Source: Deltaproteobacteria bacterium (GTDB lineage Bacteria > Desulfobacterota > Desulfuromonadia > Desulfuromonadales > BM103). Taken from it: 18,761 bases of DNA. The notes under the pieces were generated by a model that was not told where the DNA came from, ran no database searches, and saw only the letters and a program-made list of their open reading frames with translations. The stretch spans positions 1 to 18,761 of the forward strand of contig JAFDBW010000015.1 in NCBI GenBank assembly GCA_019313105.1, in the 5' to 3' direction. Position numbers and translations under genes: made by a program. This document shows, one piece after another, positions 12,156 through 18,761 of this stretch (positions are counted from its first letter, which is position 1; every line of letters begins with the position of its first letter).

Positions 12156-14815
12156 TGGCTAAAATTCGTGTTTATGAATTGGCGACCAAAATGGGCCTGG
12201 ACAACAAGGAAGTTGTCGAGAAGCTGCAACAGGCCGGCATCGAGGTCAAGAACCATATGAGCGCAGTTGAAGAAGATGTTGCGCAGAAGTTCGAGACTGA
12301 ACAGGCTGGCAGAGTAGCCGATGCTCCTGAGGCTGAGGAGAACGTCGAAGTCAAGGTCAAGGAAGAACGTATCAGCTCCGGTTTGATACGCCGACGCCGC
12401 AAGACTGTCGTCAAGGAAGAGCCGGTTGTCGAGGAACCAGCCGCTGCTGAACCCCCTGTCGAGGAACCAGCCGCTGCTGAACCCCCTGTCGAGGAACCAG
12501 CCGTTGCCGAAGAAGTAGCTGTCGAGGCCGCTGAAGAAGTACAGGCAGCGCCCAAAGCTGAAGCAACTGAAGGAGCCGAGGCTCAGCAGGAAATAGCTGA
12601 TCAGGCCGCCCCAAAGAAAAAAACGAAGAAAGAACCTGTACGTGCCAAAATCCTTGGCCGGGTTGAATTGCCGACCCCGGCAGAGAGGCCGCGACGTCAG
12701 GGTGGCGCTGCCGAAAGAGGCAAAAAGCCCGAGACTGGTGAACGTAAACGGCAGGATCGCCCGGCCGCTCGTCCTGCTGCGCGCCCTGCTGAGCGCCCTG
12801 CTGAGCGTCCAGCGGGACGTCCCGCAGCCCCTGGAATCCCGGTCGTTCAACCGGACATGCCTTCGGAGAAAGAAGGGCGTTCAGCGAAAAAGAAAAAGAA
12901 GGGCCGCGATACCGGTCGAACAGATACTGACGGGCCGCGGCGCAAGAGTCGCAGGGAGGTTTATGAGCCTGACCGTAACGAGCGTTACCGCAAGGGCAGA
13001 AAATCGAACCGGCCGGCCAAGAAGACAGAAATTACCCAGTCCAAGGCGATCAAGAGAAAGATCAGGATCACTGATGTGATTACGATTGGCGAGCTGGCCA
13101 AGCGTATGGGTGTCAAAGCCAACGATCTGATCAAGGAACTGATGGGGCAGGGCCAGATGGTAACGATTAACCATCCCCTCGATTTCGAGTCAGCGGCGAT
13201 TCTGGCTTCCGAGTTTGGCTATGAAGTAGAAAATGTGGCCTTTGACGAGGAAACCATCCTGTCCTATTCCGATATCGCTGAACAAGGTGATGATGATGGC
13301 AAACAGGTCGCCCGTCCCCCGGTCATTACGATCATGGGCCATGTCGATCATGGCAAGACCAGTCTGCTTGACGCAATTCGTCAAGCCAAGGTGACCGAGG
13401 GAGAAGCCGGCGGCATCACCCAGCACATCGGCGCTTACGATGTTGAGCTGGATGGCCGCAAGATGACTTTCCTCGACACCCCCGGTCACGAAGCTTTTAC
13501 CGCAATGCGTTCTCGCGGCGCCCAGATTACCGATATCGTTGTGCTGGTAGTCGCCGCCGATGATGGCGTCATGCCGCAGACCAAAGAAGCGATCAACCAC
13601 TCCAAGGCTGCCGGTGTACCGATTATCGTCGCGGTCAACAAAATCGACAAACCTGACGCCAATCCTGACCGGGTCATGCAGGAACTCTCGGAGCTGGAAC
13701 TGCTCCCGGAAAGCTGGGGTGGCGACACGATCTACGTCAACGTCTCTGCCAAGGAAAAGACCAACATCGACCAGTTGCTGGAGATGATCCTGCTGCAGTC
13801 AGAAGTCCTCGAACTCAAGGCCAATCCCGATAAACGAGCCCAGGGCACGGTTGTTGAGGCGCGCCTTGACAAGGGCCGCGGTCCTGTTACCACAGTGCTG
13901 GTGCAGCAGGGGACTTTGAAAGTTGGTGACCCGATCGTTGCTGGGCTGCATTTCGGTCGCGTCAGGTCAATGGCTGATGATCGTGGCAAGCCCGTCGACA
14001 AGGCCGGGCCGTCCTTCCCGGTCGAGGTCACCGGTTTGTCGGGTGTTCCCGAAGCCGGCGAATCGTTCCATGCCGTTGAAGATGAAAGGATTGCCAAGGA
14101 AATCGCACAGCATCGTCATCACAAGATCCGTGAAGCCGAACTGGCAAAGCACAGCAAGATCTCGCTGGAGCAGCTTTACGCCCGTATTCAGGAGGGTGAT
14201 GTCAAAGAGCTTAAGGTCGTCGTCAAAGCCGACGTTCAGGGGTCTGTCGAGGCCGTGGCTGATACTTTGACCAAGCTGTCCACCGAAGCCTGTCGACTGA
14301 TCGTCATCCACTCAGGTGTCGGCGGCATTACCGAGACCGATATCAGTCTGGCTGCTGCATCCGACGCGATCGTTCTCGGCTTTAATGTGCGTCCTGCACC
14401 GAAAGCCACCAACCTTGCCGAACTCGAAGGTGTTGACATCCGTCTTTACAATGTCATCTACGATGCCATCAATGACATCAAGGATGCTATGGAAGGTCTG
14501 CTCGCGCCGACTCTCAGGGAAATTGACCTTGGTCGCGCCGAAGTACGTGAAGCCTTCAATGTCACCAAGGTCGGCACCATCGCCGGTTGCTACGTGGTTT
14601 CCGGTAAAATCCAGCGCAATGCGCACGCTCGTCTGTTGCGCGACGATGTCGTGGTTTGGACCGGCAAGCTGTCGTCTTTGCGCCGTTTCAAGGATGACGT
14701 CAAGGAAGTCGGCACGAACTACGAGTGTGGCATCGGGCTCGAGAATTACAACGATATAAAGCCTGGTGATATCATCGAGGTATACGAGATAAAGGAAGAG
14801 AAAACATCCCTTTAA
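12155..14815 (+). CDS. infB: Translation initiation factor IF-2
   Basis: An 886-residue IF2 GTPase that brings initiator tRNA to the 30S subunit. An IF2_N motif (1-~50, VYELATKMGLDNKEVVEKLQ) is followed by a long variable linker (~51-300): first Glu/Ala/Pro-rich with a tandem VEEPAAAEPP repeat, then Arg/Pro/Ala-rich (RPAARPAERPAERPAG), then basic. A second IF2_N motif (~308-355) leads to the G domain, with GHVDHGKT (395-402), DTPGH (441-445) and NKID (495-498). The beta-barrel, IF2 domain 3 and C-terminal fMet-tRNA-binding domains complete it. The start is ATG 12155, with AGGGGA 6 bases upstream; the TTG codon before it belongs to the end of the previous gene. It overlaps that gene by one base (TGATG). 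Confidence 0.97.
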   Translation: MAKIRVYELATKMGLDNKEVVEKLQQAGIEVKNHMSAVEEDVAQKFETEQAGRVADAPEAEENVEVKVKEERISSGLIRRRRKTVVKEEPVVEEPAAAEPPVEEPAAAEPPVEEPAVAEEVAVEAAEEVQAAPKAEATEGAEAQQEIADQAAPKKKTKKEPVRAKILGRVELPTPAERPRRQGGAAERGKKPETGERKRQDRPAARPAARPAERPAERPAGRPAAPGIPVVQPDMPSEKEGRSAKKKKKGRDTGRTDTDGPRRKSRREVYEPDRNERYRKGRKSNRPAKKTEITQSKAIKRKIRITDVITIGELAKRMGVKANDLIKELMGQGQMVTINHPLDFESAAILASEFGYEVENVAFDEETILSYSDIAEQGDDDGKQVARPPVITIMGHVDHGKTSLLDAIRQAKVTEGEAGGITQHIGAYDVELDGRKMTFLDTPGHEAFTAMRSRGAQITDIVVLVVAADDGVMPQTKEAINHSKAAGVPIIVAVNKIDKPDANPDRVMQELSELELLPESWGGDTIYVNVSAKEKTNIDQLLEMILLQSEVLELKANPDKRAQGTVVEARLDKGRGPVTTVLVQQGTLKVGDPIVAGLHFGRVRSMADDRGKPVDKAGPSFPVEVTGLSGVPEAGESFHAVEDERIAKEIAQHRHHKIREAELAKHSKISLEQLYARIQEGDVKELKVVVKADVQGSVEAVADTLTKLSTEACRLIVIHSGVGGITETDISLAAASDAIVLGFNVRPAPKATNLAELEGVDIRLYNVIYDAINDIKDAMEGLLAPTLREIDLGRAEVREAFNVTKVGTIAGCYVVSGKIQRNAHARLLRDDVVVWTGKLSSLRRFKDDVKEVGTNYECGIGLENYNDIKPGDIIEVYEIKEEKTSL
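12427..12504 (+). repeat. 30-bp tandem repeat inside the infB linker
   Basis: Two identical 30-base units (12427-12456, 12457-12486) and a partial third (to ~12504), the unit starting TGTCGAGGAACCAGCCGCTG. They encode VEEPAAAEPP. The identity at DNA level points to recent slippage. Copy number likely varies between strains. Confidence 0.9.
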
Positions 14816-14833
14816 TCTGCTGATGTTCTCGCA

Positions 14834-15121
14834 ATGGTAATTGGCGTCCTGCAAATTGATCTACGCCTGCATGCACCACAGAGTCTCAAGCAGAAGCGTG
14901 GTATGATACGGAAAATTCTTACCCGTTGCCGAAATCGTTTCCCGGCCAGTTGTGCCGAGATCGGCCATCAGGACCTTTGGCAGAGGAGTTTGTTGGGCTT
15001 CGCTGTGATTAATACTTCGGAGCAGGTTGTCGCACCGATCCTGGCGCGCATCGAAGATGACATACTCGATAACAGCGAAGTCGATCTGATTAATACCGAT
15101 ACGGAGTTCATTCATTACTGA
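14834..15121 (+). CDS. ylxP: YlxP (DUF503) protein
   Basis: A 95-residue protein of the DUF503 family, always found around infB and rbfA. It starts MVIGVLQIDLRLHAPQSLKQKRGMIRKIL, the family signature (a beta strand, then 'SLKxKR'), and ends in the ferredoxin-like second half with EDDILDNSEVDLI. Function is unknown; an association with ribosome maturation or translation is inferred from position. The gap to infB is 18 bases and there is no clear ribosome binding site, which suggests coupling to infB. Residues RFPASCAEIGHQDLWQRSLLGFAVI fit the conserved 'N-V-S-V-AE-..-D-W' region. Confidence 0.9.
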   Translation: MVIGVLQIDLRLHAPQSLKQKRGMIRKILTRCRNRFPASCAEIGHQDLWQRSLLGFAVINTSEQVVAPILARIEDDILDNSEVDLINTDTEFIHY

Positions 15122-15139
15122 AAACAGGGATCGTTGACG

Positions 15140-15499
15140 ATGGCTTCACAACGCGCACAAAGAGTGGCTGAAACCATCCACAAAGAGATATCCAACCTGC
15201 TGATCAAGGGGCTCAAGGACCCGCGCATCGGGTTTGTCACGATCACTTCGGTCGATGTCACATCAGACCTGCGCCAGGCCAAGGTTTACTATACGCTGAT
15301 GGGTAGCCAGGACGAGCGTGACCAGACCCAATCAGGACTAAACAGCAGCTCATCCTTCGTCAGGCAACAACTCGGAAAAGTTCTGCGCCTGCGGCATGTC
15401 CCTGAAGTTCACTTCATTTATGATGCGTCCTTTGATTACGGCCAGCGTATCGAAAAACTCCTCAGCGAAGTCAAAGCCGATCTGCAAGAAGATGATTGA
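15140..15499 (+). CDS. rbfA: 30S ribosome-binding factor A
   Basis: A 119-residue KH-like protein that binds the 30S subunit near helix 1 of 16S rRNA and aids late maturation and cold adaptation. It starts MASQRAQRVAETIHKEISNLLIKGLKDPRIGFVTITSVDVTSDLRQAKVYY; the DPR-IGFVTIT-V-VS-DL-A-VYY pattern is diagnostic. The C-terminal part has LRLRHVPEVHFIYDASFDYGQRIEKLL. The in-frame TTG at 15134 is too close to the ribosome binding site AGGGA (15126-15130); the ATG at 15140, 9 bases away, is chosen. The 3' end overlaps nrnA by 8 bases. Confidence 0.95.
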   Translation: MASQRAQRVAETIHKEISNLLIKGLKDPRIGFVTITSVDVTSDLRQAKVYYTLMGSQDERDQTQSGLNSSSSFVRQQLGKVLRLRHVPEVHFIYDASFDYGQRIEKLLSEVKADLQEDD

Positions 15500-16451
15500 A
15501 ACGATTCTGCAACTCATCCGACAGAGCCAGACCTTTCTGGTCGCCTCCCACGAAAATCCAGACGGTGATGCGATCGGTTCGACTTTGGCCCTGACCAACA
15601 TGTTGCGGGAGATGGGTAAGGACGTGGTTGCATACAATCACGACCGCGCGCCGCTGGAGTATGCTTTTCTTCCCGGATACGCCTCGGTCGTCAATCAGCC
15701 GGTCAATGCACAAGTCTTTGATGTCGCTTTTGTCCTAGACGCCGGTGAACTGAAACGGGCCGGGAGTTGGATTAAAGAACGCTGCCGCAAACTCGTCAAT
15801 ATCGATCATCACCCCTGTTCAGAAGATTTTGGTGATATCTACTATGTTGATACCGAAGCCTGTGCCACGGGTGTTATGATTCATCGCATTCTGCAGGCAG
15901 CAAGGCACACGCTTTCGTTGGACGTTGCCACCTGCATCTATACGGCAATTCTTGCCGATACCGGCTCGTTCCGTTACTCCAATGCCAACCCGGAAGCTTT
16001 CCGGGTCGCTGGTGAAATGATCGAAATAGGCGTTGACCCCTGGTCGATTGCTTCAGGCCTTTATGAAAGCCAGGAGAAGGAGCGACTGTGTCTGCTCGCC
16101 ATGGCCTTGCCAAGCCTGCAGGTCTCTGCCTGTGGCCGGTATGCTTCGCTTGCGGTTACCCTGGACATGTATAACAAATCAGGTGCCCGTGAAGAACACA
16201 CAGACCGGTTTATTAACTATCCCCGGTCGATACGTGGGGTAGAGGTTGCGATTTTCTTCCGACAGCTGGATCAAAAAAACTTCAAGGTCGGATTTCGCTC
16301 CAAGGGCAATATCGACGTCGGCGCGCTGGCGAGGACCATGCATGGCGGTGGCCATCACAACGCTGCCGGTGCAACAGCCGCCGGGGATCTCGAGGCAGTT
16401 CGGAGATGGGTCTACGACAAGGTCTCACAGCTGCTTGCCGATCTTAAATGA
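15492..16451 (+). CDS. nrnA: DHH/DHHA1 phosphoesterase, NrnA-like (nano-RNase/pAp phosphatase)
   Basis: A 319-residue DHH-family phosphoesterase. Metal-binding motifs are HENPDGDAIGS (20-30), VLDAGE (81-86), NIDHHP (103-108) and ADTGSFRY (155-162), with the DHHA1 substrate-binding signature GGGHHNAAG (285-293). NrnA-type enzymes degrade 2-5 nt RNAs to mononucleotides and dephosphorylate pAp; this fits a cluster that also encodes PNPase, whose limit products are such short oligomers. The start at ATG 15492 overlaps rbfA; the open frame reaches back to 15396, but that part is out-of-frame rbfA. The end overlaps truB by 4 bases (ATGA). Some relatives have other specificities, so the exact substrate is inferred. 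Confidence 0.9.
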   Translation: MIETILQLIRQSQTFLVASHENPDGDAIGSTLALTNMLREMGKDVVAYNHDRAPLEYAFLPGYASVVNQPVNAQVFDVAFVLDAGELKRAGSWIKERCRKLVNIDHHPCSEDFGDIYYVDTEACATGVMIHRILQAARHTLSLDVATCIYTAILADTGSFRYSNANPEAFRVAGEMIEIGVDPWSIASGLYESQEKERLCLLAMALPSLQVSACGRYASLAVTLDMYNKSGAREEHTDRFINYPRSIRGVEVAIFFRQLDQKNFKVGFRSKGNIDVGALARTMHGGGHHNAAGATAAGDLEAVRRWVYDKVSQLLADLK

Positions 16452-17368
16452 ACGGTCTCCTGATTATTGATAAACCGGCCGGTATGACCTCTTTCGACGT
16501 TGTTCGCCAGGTTCGCCGCATGACGAAAACGCGCCGGGTCGGTCATGCCGGCACGCTTGATCCTATGGCGACTGGAGTTTTGCCGGTTGCCGTCGGTACC
16601 GCGACACGACTGATTGAGTACCTGATGGCCGGCGACAAGGCCTACCGCGCTACTCTTAAGCTGGGAAGCGCCACCGATACGCAGGATTCGGATGGTCAGG
16701 TCATTGAAGAAAAATCCTGGCAAGATGTCGACCTGGCGTCTTTCAGCGCTGCGGTTGAAAACTTCATCGGCGATTTTGAACAACTCCCGCCGATGTATTC
16801 TGCCTTGAAAAAAGATGGTCAACCCCTTTACAAACTGGCCCGTCAGGGAATAGAGGTCGAACGTGAGCCACGCATGGTCCATGTGGAAAGCCTGACCATC
16901 AATGAATTCTCCCCACCATATATGACCTTCACTGTAGCTTGCAGCAAAGGGACCTACGTCAGGACCATTTGCCACGATATAGGACAAATTCTTGGTTGCG
17001 GTGCCCACATGACTGACCTGAGACGCCTGTCATGCGGTCGCTTTGATCTTGCAGCCAGTCACCCTTTACAGGTCTATAAGGAGTTGTCCGAGCAGGGCAG
17101 GGCGCTGCCGTTTCTGTCTTTGGCAGACATCCTTGCAGACTGGAAAGCGCTGACGGTTGACGGTGTGATTCTAGAGCGGTTACAAAACGGCGTCGCACCG
17201 CACATGGCAGACCTGGAAGGTGACGAGCCGGTTGCCGGGGACAAGGTCCGGCTCATCGCTGAAGATAAACTGGTCGCCATTGCTCGCTACACCCCCGAAG
17301 ATGAGAGTAAAAGGTCCGGAGATTTTGAGCTTTTAAAGGTTTTTCCGCTTGTCGATGATCAATCATAA
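16448..17368 (+). CDS. truB: tRNA pseudouridine(55) synthase
   Basis: A 306-residue TruB that converts U55 of the tRNA T-loop to pseudouridine. It opens with MNGLLIIDKPAGMTSFDVV, and the catalytic motif GHAGTLDPMATGVL carries the nucleophile Asp38. Further family motifs are QLPPMYSALKKDGQPLYKLAR (~116-136) and CSKGTYVRTICHDIG (~164-178). The C-terminal ~65 residues form the PUA-like domain (LQNGVAPHM…GDKVRLIAED…LVAIAR). It starts inside the nrnA stop codon (ATGA). It is the last gene of the rimP operon before a 103-base gap that contains a possible rpsO promoter. Confidence 0.96.
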   Translation: MNGLLIIDKPAGMTSFDVVRQVRRMTKTRRVGHAGTLDPMATGVLPVAVGTATRLIEYLMAGDKAYRATLKLGSATDTQDSDGQVIEEKSWQDVDLASFSAAVENFIGDFEQLPPMYSALKKDGQPLYKLARQGIEVEREPRMVHVESLTINEFSPPYMTFTVACSKGTYVRTICHDIGQILGCGAHMTDLRRLSCGRFDLAASHPLQVYKELSEQGRALPFLSLADILADWKALTVDGVILERLQNGVAPHMADLEGDEPVAGDKVRLIAEDKLVAIARYTPEDESKRSGDFELLKVFPLVDDQS

Positions 17369-17372
17369 ATGC

Positions 17373-17401
17373 TTTACTCTGCCGGGCGTTTATGGTAAAT
17401 A
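17373..17401 (+). promoter_or_regulatory. Candidate rpsO promoter
   Basis: TTTACT (17373-17378) and TAAATA (17396-17401) are 17 bases apart, in the gap after truB. The -10 match is only partial, but spacing and AT content fit sigma70. Transcription would start near 17408, within the tRNA-like fragment. Confidence 0.35.
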
Positions 17402-17403
17402 AT

Positions 17404-17424
17404 GCTTCTTTAGCTCAGCTGGTT
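17404..17424 (+). other. 5' tRNA-like fragment in the rpsO leader
   Basis: The segments GCTTCTT (acceptor 5' arm), TA (positions 8-9), GCTC (D-stem) and AGCTGGTT (D-loop) follow each other exactly as in a tRNA, with a full A-box-like TAGCTCAGCTGG. The expected closing GAGC is replaced by GCTGAC. There is no anticodon arm, no T-loop (TTCGA) and no 3' acceptor arm downstream. It is either a truncated tRNA gene or a tRNA-mimicking piece of the rpsO 5' leader. Part of it can also form a hairpin, TCAGC-TGGTT-GCTGA. Confidence 0.5.
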
Positions 17425-17471
17425 GCTGACGATAACAATAACTCATAGAAAAAGATTAAGGAGGTGGCGCC

Positions 17472-17738
17472 GTGCTGGCCACAGAACGCAAACAGGAAAT
17501 CATTGAAAAATTCAAAACCCATGACGGTGATACGGGTTCCCCCGAAGTCCAGATCGCTCTTCTTTCGGAGCGCATCACGTACCTGACGGACCATTTCCGT
17601 ACCCACAAAAAGGACCACCATTCCCGACGTGGTCTTCTGAAAATTGTCGGCCAGCGCCGTCGCCTGCTCGATTATCTGAAAAGCAAGGATGTCGAGCGTT
17701 ATCGCACGGTGATCAAGGAACTGGGTATTCGCCGTTAA
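17472..17738 (+). CDS. rpsO: 30S ribosomal protein S15
   Basis: An 88-residue S15, the normal length. It binds the 16S rRNA central-domain three-way junction early in 30S assembly. Diagnostic sequence includes HDGDTGSPEVQIALLSERITYLTDHFRTHKKDHHSRRGLL, with the conserved H-KD-HSRRGL motif, and the end LLDYLKSKDVERYRTVIKELGIRR. The start is GTG at 17472, with AAGGAGGTGGC just upstream, an excellent ribosome binding site. In several bacteria S15 represses its own mRNA through a leader structure; the 103-base leader here holds a tRNA-like fragment and a short hairpin that could serve this, but no known S15-binding motif is obvious. A strong terminator follows. Confidence 0.97.
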   Translation: MLATERKQEIIEKFKTHDGDTGSPEVQIALLSERITYLTDHFRTHKKDHHSRRGLLKIVGQRRRLLDYLKSKDVERYRTVIKELGIRR

Positions 17739-17742
17739 AATC

Positions 17743-17785
17743 AGGCAGCAAGCTCGCCATTGTCCAGAGCCTGCTGCCTTTTATT
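17743..17785 (+). terminator. Rho-independent terminator after rpsO
   Basis: AGGCAGCA (17743-17750) pairs with TGCTGCCT (17772-17779), and GCTC (17752-17755) with GAGC (17767-17770) inside. TTTTATTTG follows. It should end most rpsO transcripts, leaving pnp dependent on readthrough or its own promoter. Confidence 0.85.
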
Positions 17786-17814
17786 TGTAAATGTCGTGGC
17801 CGGGAGGTTGTCCG

Positions 17815-17853
17815 GAGAGAGGTTCTGATCGTCTTTGCATCAGGAGCTGTCTC
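17815..17853 (+). promoter_or_regulatory. Irregular stem-loop in the pnp leader
   Basis: GAGA (17815-17818) pairs with TCTC (17850-17853). After a 4x4 internal loop, TTCTGAT (17823-17829) pairs with ATCAGGA (17839-17845) through one G-T pair. In E. coli a long pnp leader stem is cut by RNase III and used for PNPase autoregulation; this could be an analogous element, but the stem is short and imperfect. Confidence 0.3.
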
Positions 17854-17896
17854 AGGCCATCCTCCTCTGCCATTTTAGGAAGCAGTAAATTACAGG

Positions 17897-17914
17897 TGAC
17901 CGGACGTCCGGTCA
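17897..17914. promoter_or_regulatory. Perfect 18-bp palindrome just before the pnp ribosome binding site
   Basis: TGACCGGACGTCCGGTCA reads the same on both strands. It ends 13 bases before the pnp ATG and abuts the ribosome binding site AGAGGA. As DNA it resembles a dimeric-repressor operator (TetR-like symmetry); as RNA it gives a 7-bp hairpin with loop ACGT that could block translation or be a cleavage site. Confidence 0.55.
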
Positions 17915-17927
17915 GAAAGAGGAAAAG

Positions 17928-18761
17928 ATGGCTTATCAGAAAGTCGAAATCGAATTCAACGGCCAGCCGTTGATCATGGAAACGGGCAAGATGGCCCGTC
18001 AGGCTGACGGCGCTGTCGTCATTACTTACGGCGAAACCAAGGTGCTCTGTACCGTTGTTTCTGCCAGGAAAATGCGTGAAGGGCAGGATTTCTTCCCTCT
18101 CACCGTTAACTACCAGGAAAAATTCTACGCCGGCGGCAAAATCCCTGGTTCTTTCTTCCGCCGCGAGCGCGGCACCACTGAGCGGGAAACGTTGATCTGC
18201 CGGTTGATCGACCGGCCGATGCGGCCGCTCTTCCCCAAAGGCTACATGTTCGAAACCCAGATCATGCCGACCGTTATTTCTGCGGACATGGTTAACGATC
18301 CCGATACACTCGCTATGGTTGCTGCTTCGGCCTCCGTTGCCATCTCTGACATCCCTTTCGAAGGTCCAATCGCTGCAGTTCGTGTTGGCCGGGTCGATGG
18401 CAAGCTAATTGCCAACCCGACCATTGAACAAATGGCTCAGAGTGATGTCGAGATCGTTGTCTCCGGTTCAAAAGATGCCGTGATGATGGTTGAGGGCGAA
18501 TCGGACTTCCTTTCCGAAGCGGAGATGCTCGATGCGATTTTCTTTGGCCACCAGTCACTGCAGCCTCTTATCGATGCGCAATCCGAGTTGGCTAGACTGG
18601 TTGGACTCGAGAAGCGTGAGTTCATCGTTGCCGAGACCGATCCAGAACTGGAAGCCAAAGTCGCTAAACTGGCAGAGGCAGGAGTTGCCGAAGCTGTCAA
18701 GATTCGGACAAAGCAGGAACGTTATGCTGCTCTGGCAGAAAACCGCACCGCGGTCAAGGAG
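17928..18761 (+). CDS. pnp: Polynucleotide phosphorylase (3' end cut by the window)
   Basis: The first 278 residues of PNPase, the phosphorolytic 3'-5' exoribonuclease of the RNA degradosome; the frame is open to the last base of the window. The first RNase PH-like domain (~1-145) is complete, with GETKVLCTVV, FFPLTVNYQEKFYAGGKIPG and the phosphate/RNA-binding ERETLICRLIDRPMRPLFPKG (85-105). The end shows the start of the all-helical linker (SELARLVGLEKREF…). A normal protein is ~700 residues, so the second PH, KH and S1 domains lie outside. AGAGGA 5-6 bases before ATG 17928 fixes the start. It sits 189 bases after rpsO, as in many bacteria, but behind a strong terminator and an 18-bp palindrome. 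Confidence 0.95.
   Translation, partial: MAYQKVEIEFNGQPLIMETGKMARQADGAVVITYGETKVLCTVVSARKMREGQDFFPLTVNYQEKFYAGGKIPGSFFRRERGTTERETLICRLIDRPMRPLFPKGYMFETQIMPTVISADMVNDPDTLAMVAASASVAISDIPFEGPIAAVRVGRVDGKLIANPTIEQMAQSDVEIVVSGSKDAVMMVEGESDFLSEAEMLDAIFFGHQSLQPLIDAQSELARLVGLEKREFIVAETDPELEAKVAKLAEAGVAEAVKIRTKQERYAALAENRTAVKE

Noticed and set aside
12128..12850. 240-residue minus-strand ORF opposite infB
   Set aside because: A mirror of the Glu/Ala/Pro-rich and Arg-rich IF2 linker; its low-complexity protein comes from the biased codons of infB.
17404..17480. A complete tRNA gene before rpsO
   Set aside because: Only the 5' third is tRNA-like; there is no closing D-stem, anticodon arm, TTCGA T-loop or 3' acceptor strand downstream.
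1..18761. CRISPR array, transposase, integrase, prophage or defence genes
   Set aside because: No regularly spaced repeats, DDE or tyrosine-recombinase motifs, or known defence domains were seen in any frame.

Overview
The window looks like chromosome of a Gram-negative, probably anaerobic bacterium of the Desulfuromonadia (Desulfuromonas/Pelobacter/Geobacter type). This is inferred from three things: the gene order rimP-nusA-ylxR/L7Ae-infB-ylxP-rbfA-nrnA-truB-rpsO-pnp, the fusion of YlxR with an L7Ae-like domain in one protein, and the style of the proteins. No rRNA gene or complete tRNA is present to confirm it.

Left part (1-5880) is loosely packed and accessory in character. It holds a CNNM/CBS membrane protein, two short membrane ORFs on the minus strand (one without a clear start), a small lipoprotein, and a secreted protein made almost only of Lys, Asp and Glu. 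A YbfB/YjiJ-type MFS transporter and an EamA-type transporter follow. The EamA gene is preceded by a 29-codon ORF that reads as the first helix of a GntR/MocR regulator and then stops. The 490-base gap between the transporters carries an inverted repeat about 230 bases across, perhaps a small mobile-element relic.

Middle part (5840-9700) is a compact same-strand cluster starting at a plausible sigma70 promoter: holC (DNA polymerase III chi), rsmE (16S rRNA methyltransferase), trmJ (tRNA 2'-O-methyltransferase), an unrecognised 118-residue protein and rlmD (23S rRNA methyltransferase). It ends at a hairpin plus T-tract at 9669-9697. Most of these genes modify RNA.

Right part (9700-end) is the conserved transcription/translation operon. 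RimP matures the 30S subunit, NusA controls elongation and termination, YlxR-L7Ae binds RNA, and IF2 starts translation. YlxP is uncharacterised, RbfA matures 16S rRNA, NrnA degrades nano-RNA, TruB makes psi55 in tRNA, S15 is a 30S protein, and PNPase degrades RNA (cut by the window end). Several junctions overlap (TAATG, TGATG, ATGA), which suggests translational coupling. rpsO and pnp are separated by a strong terminator.

The coding content is mostly well known. The less explained signals are non-coding or small: a 5' tRNA-like fragment in the rpsO leader, a perfect 18-bp palindrome and an irregular hairpin in the pnp leader, the GntR-like mini-ORF before the EamA gene, the 4441-4670 inverted repeat, and the secreted polyampholyte protein. 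I did not find a convincing new defence, mobile or biosynthetic system.
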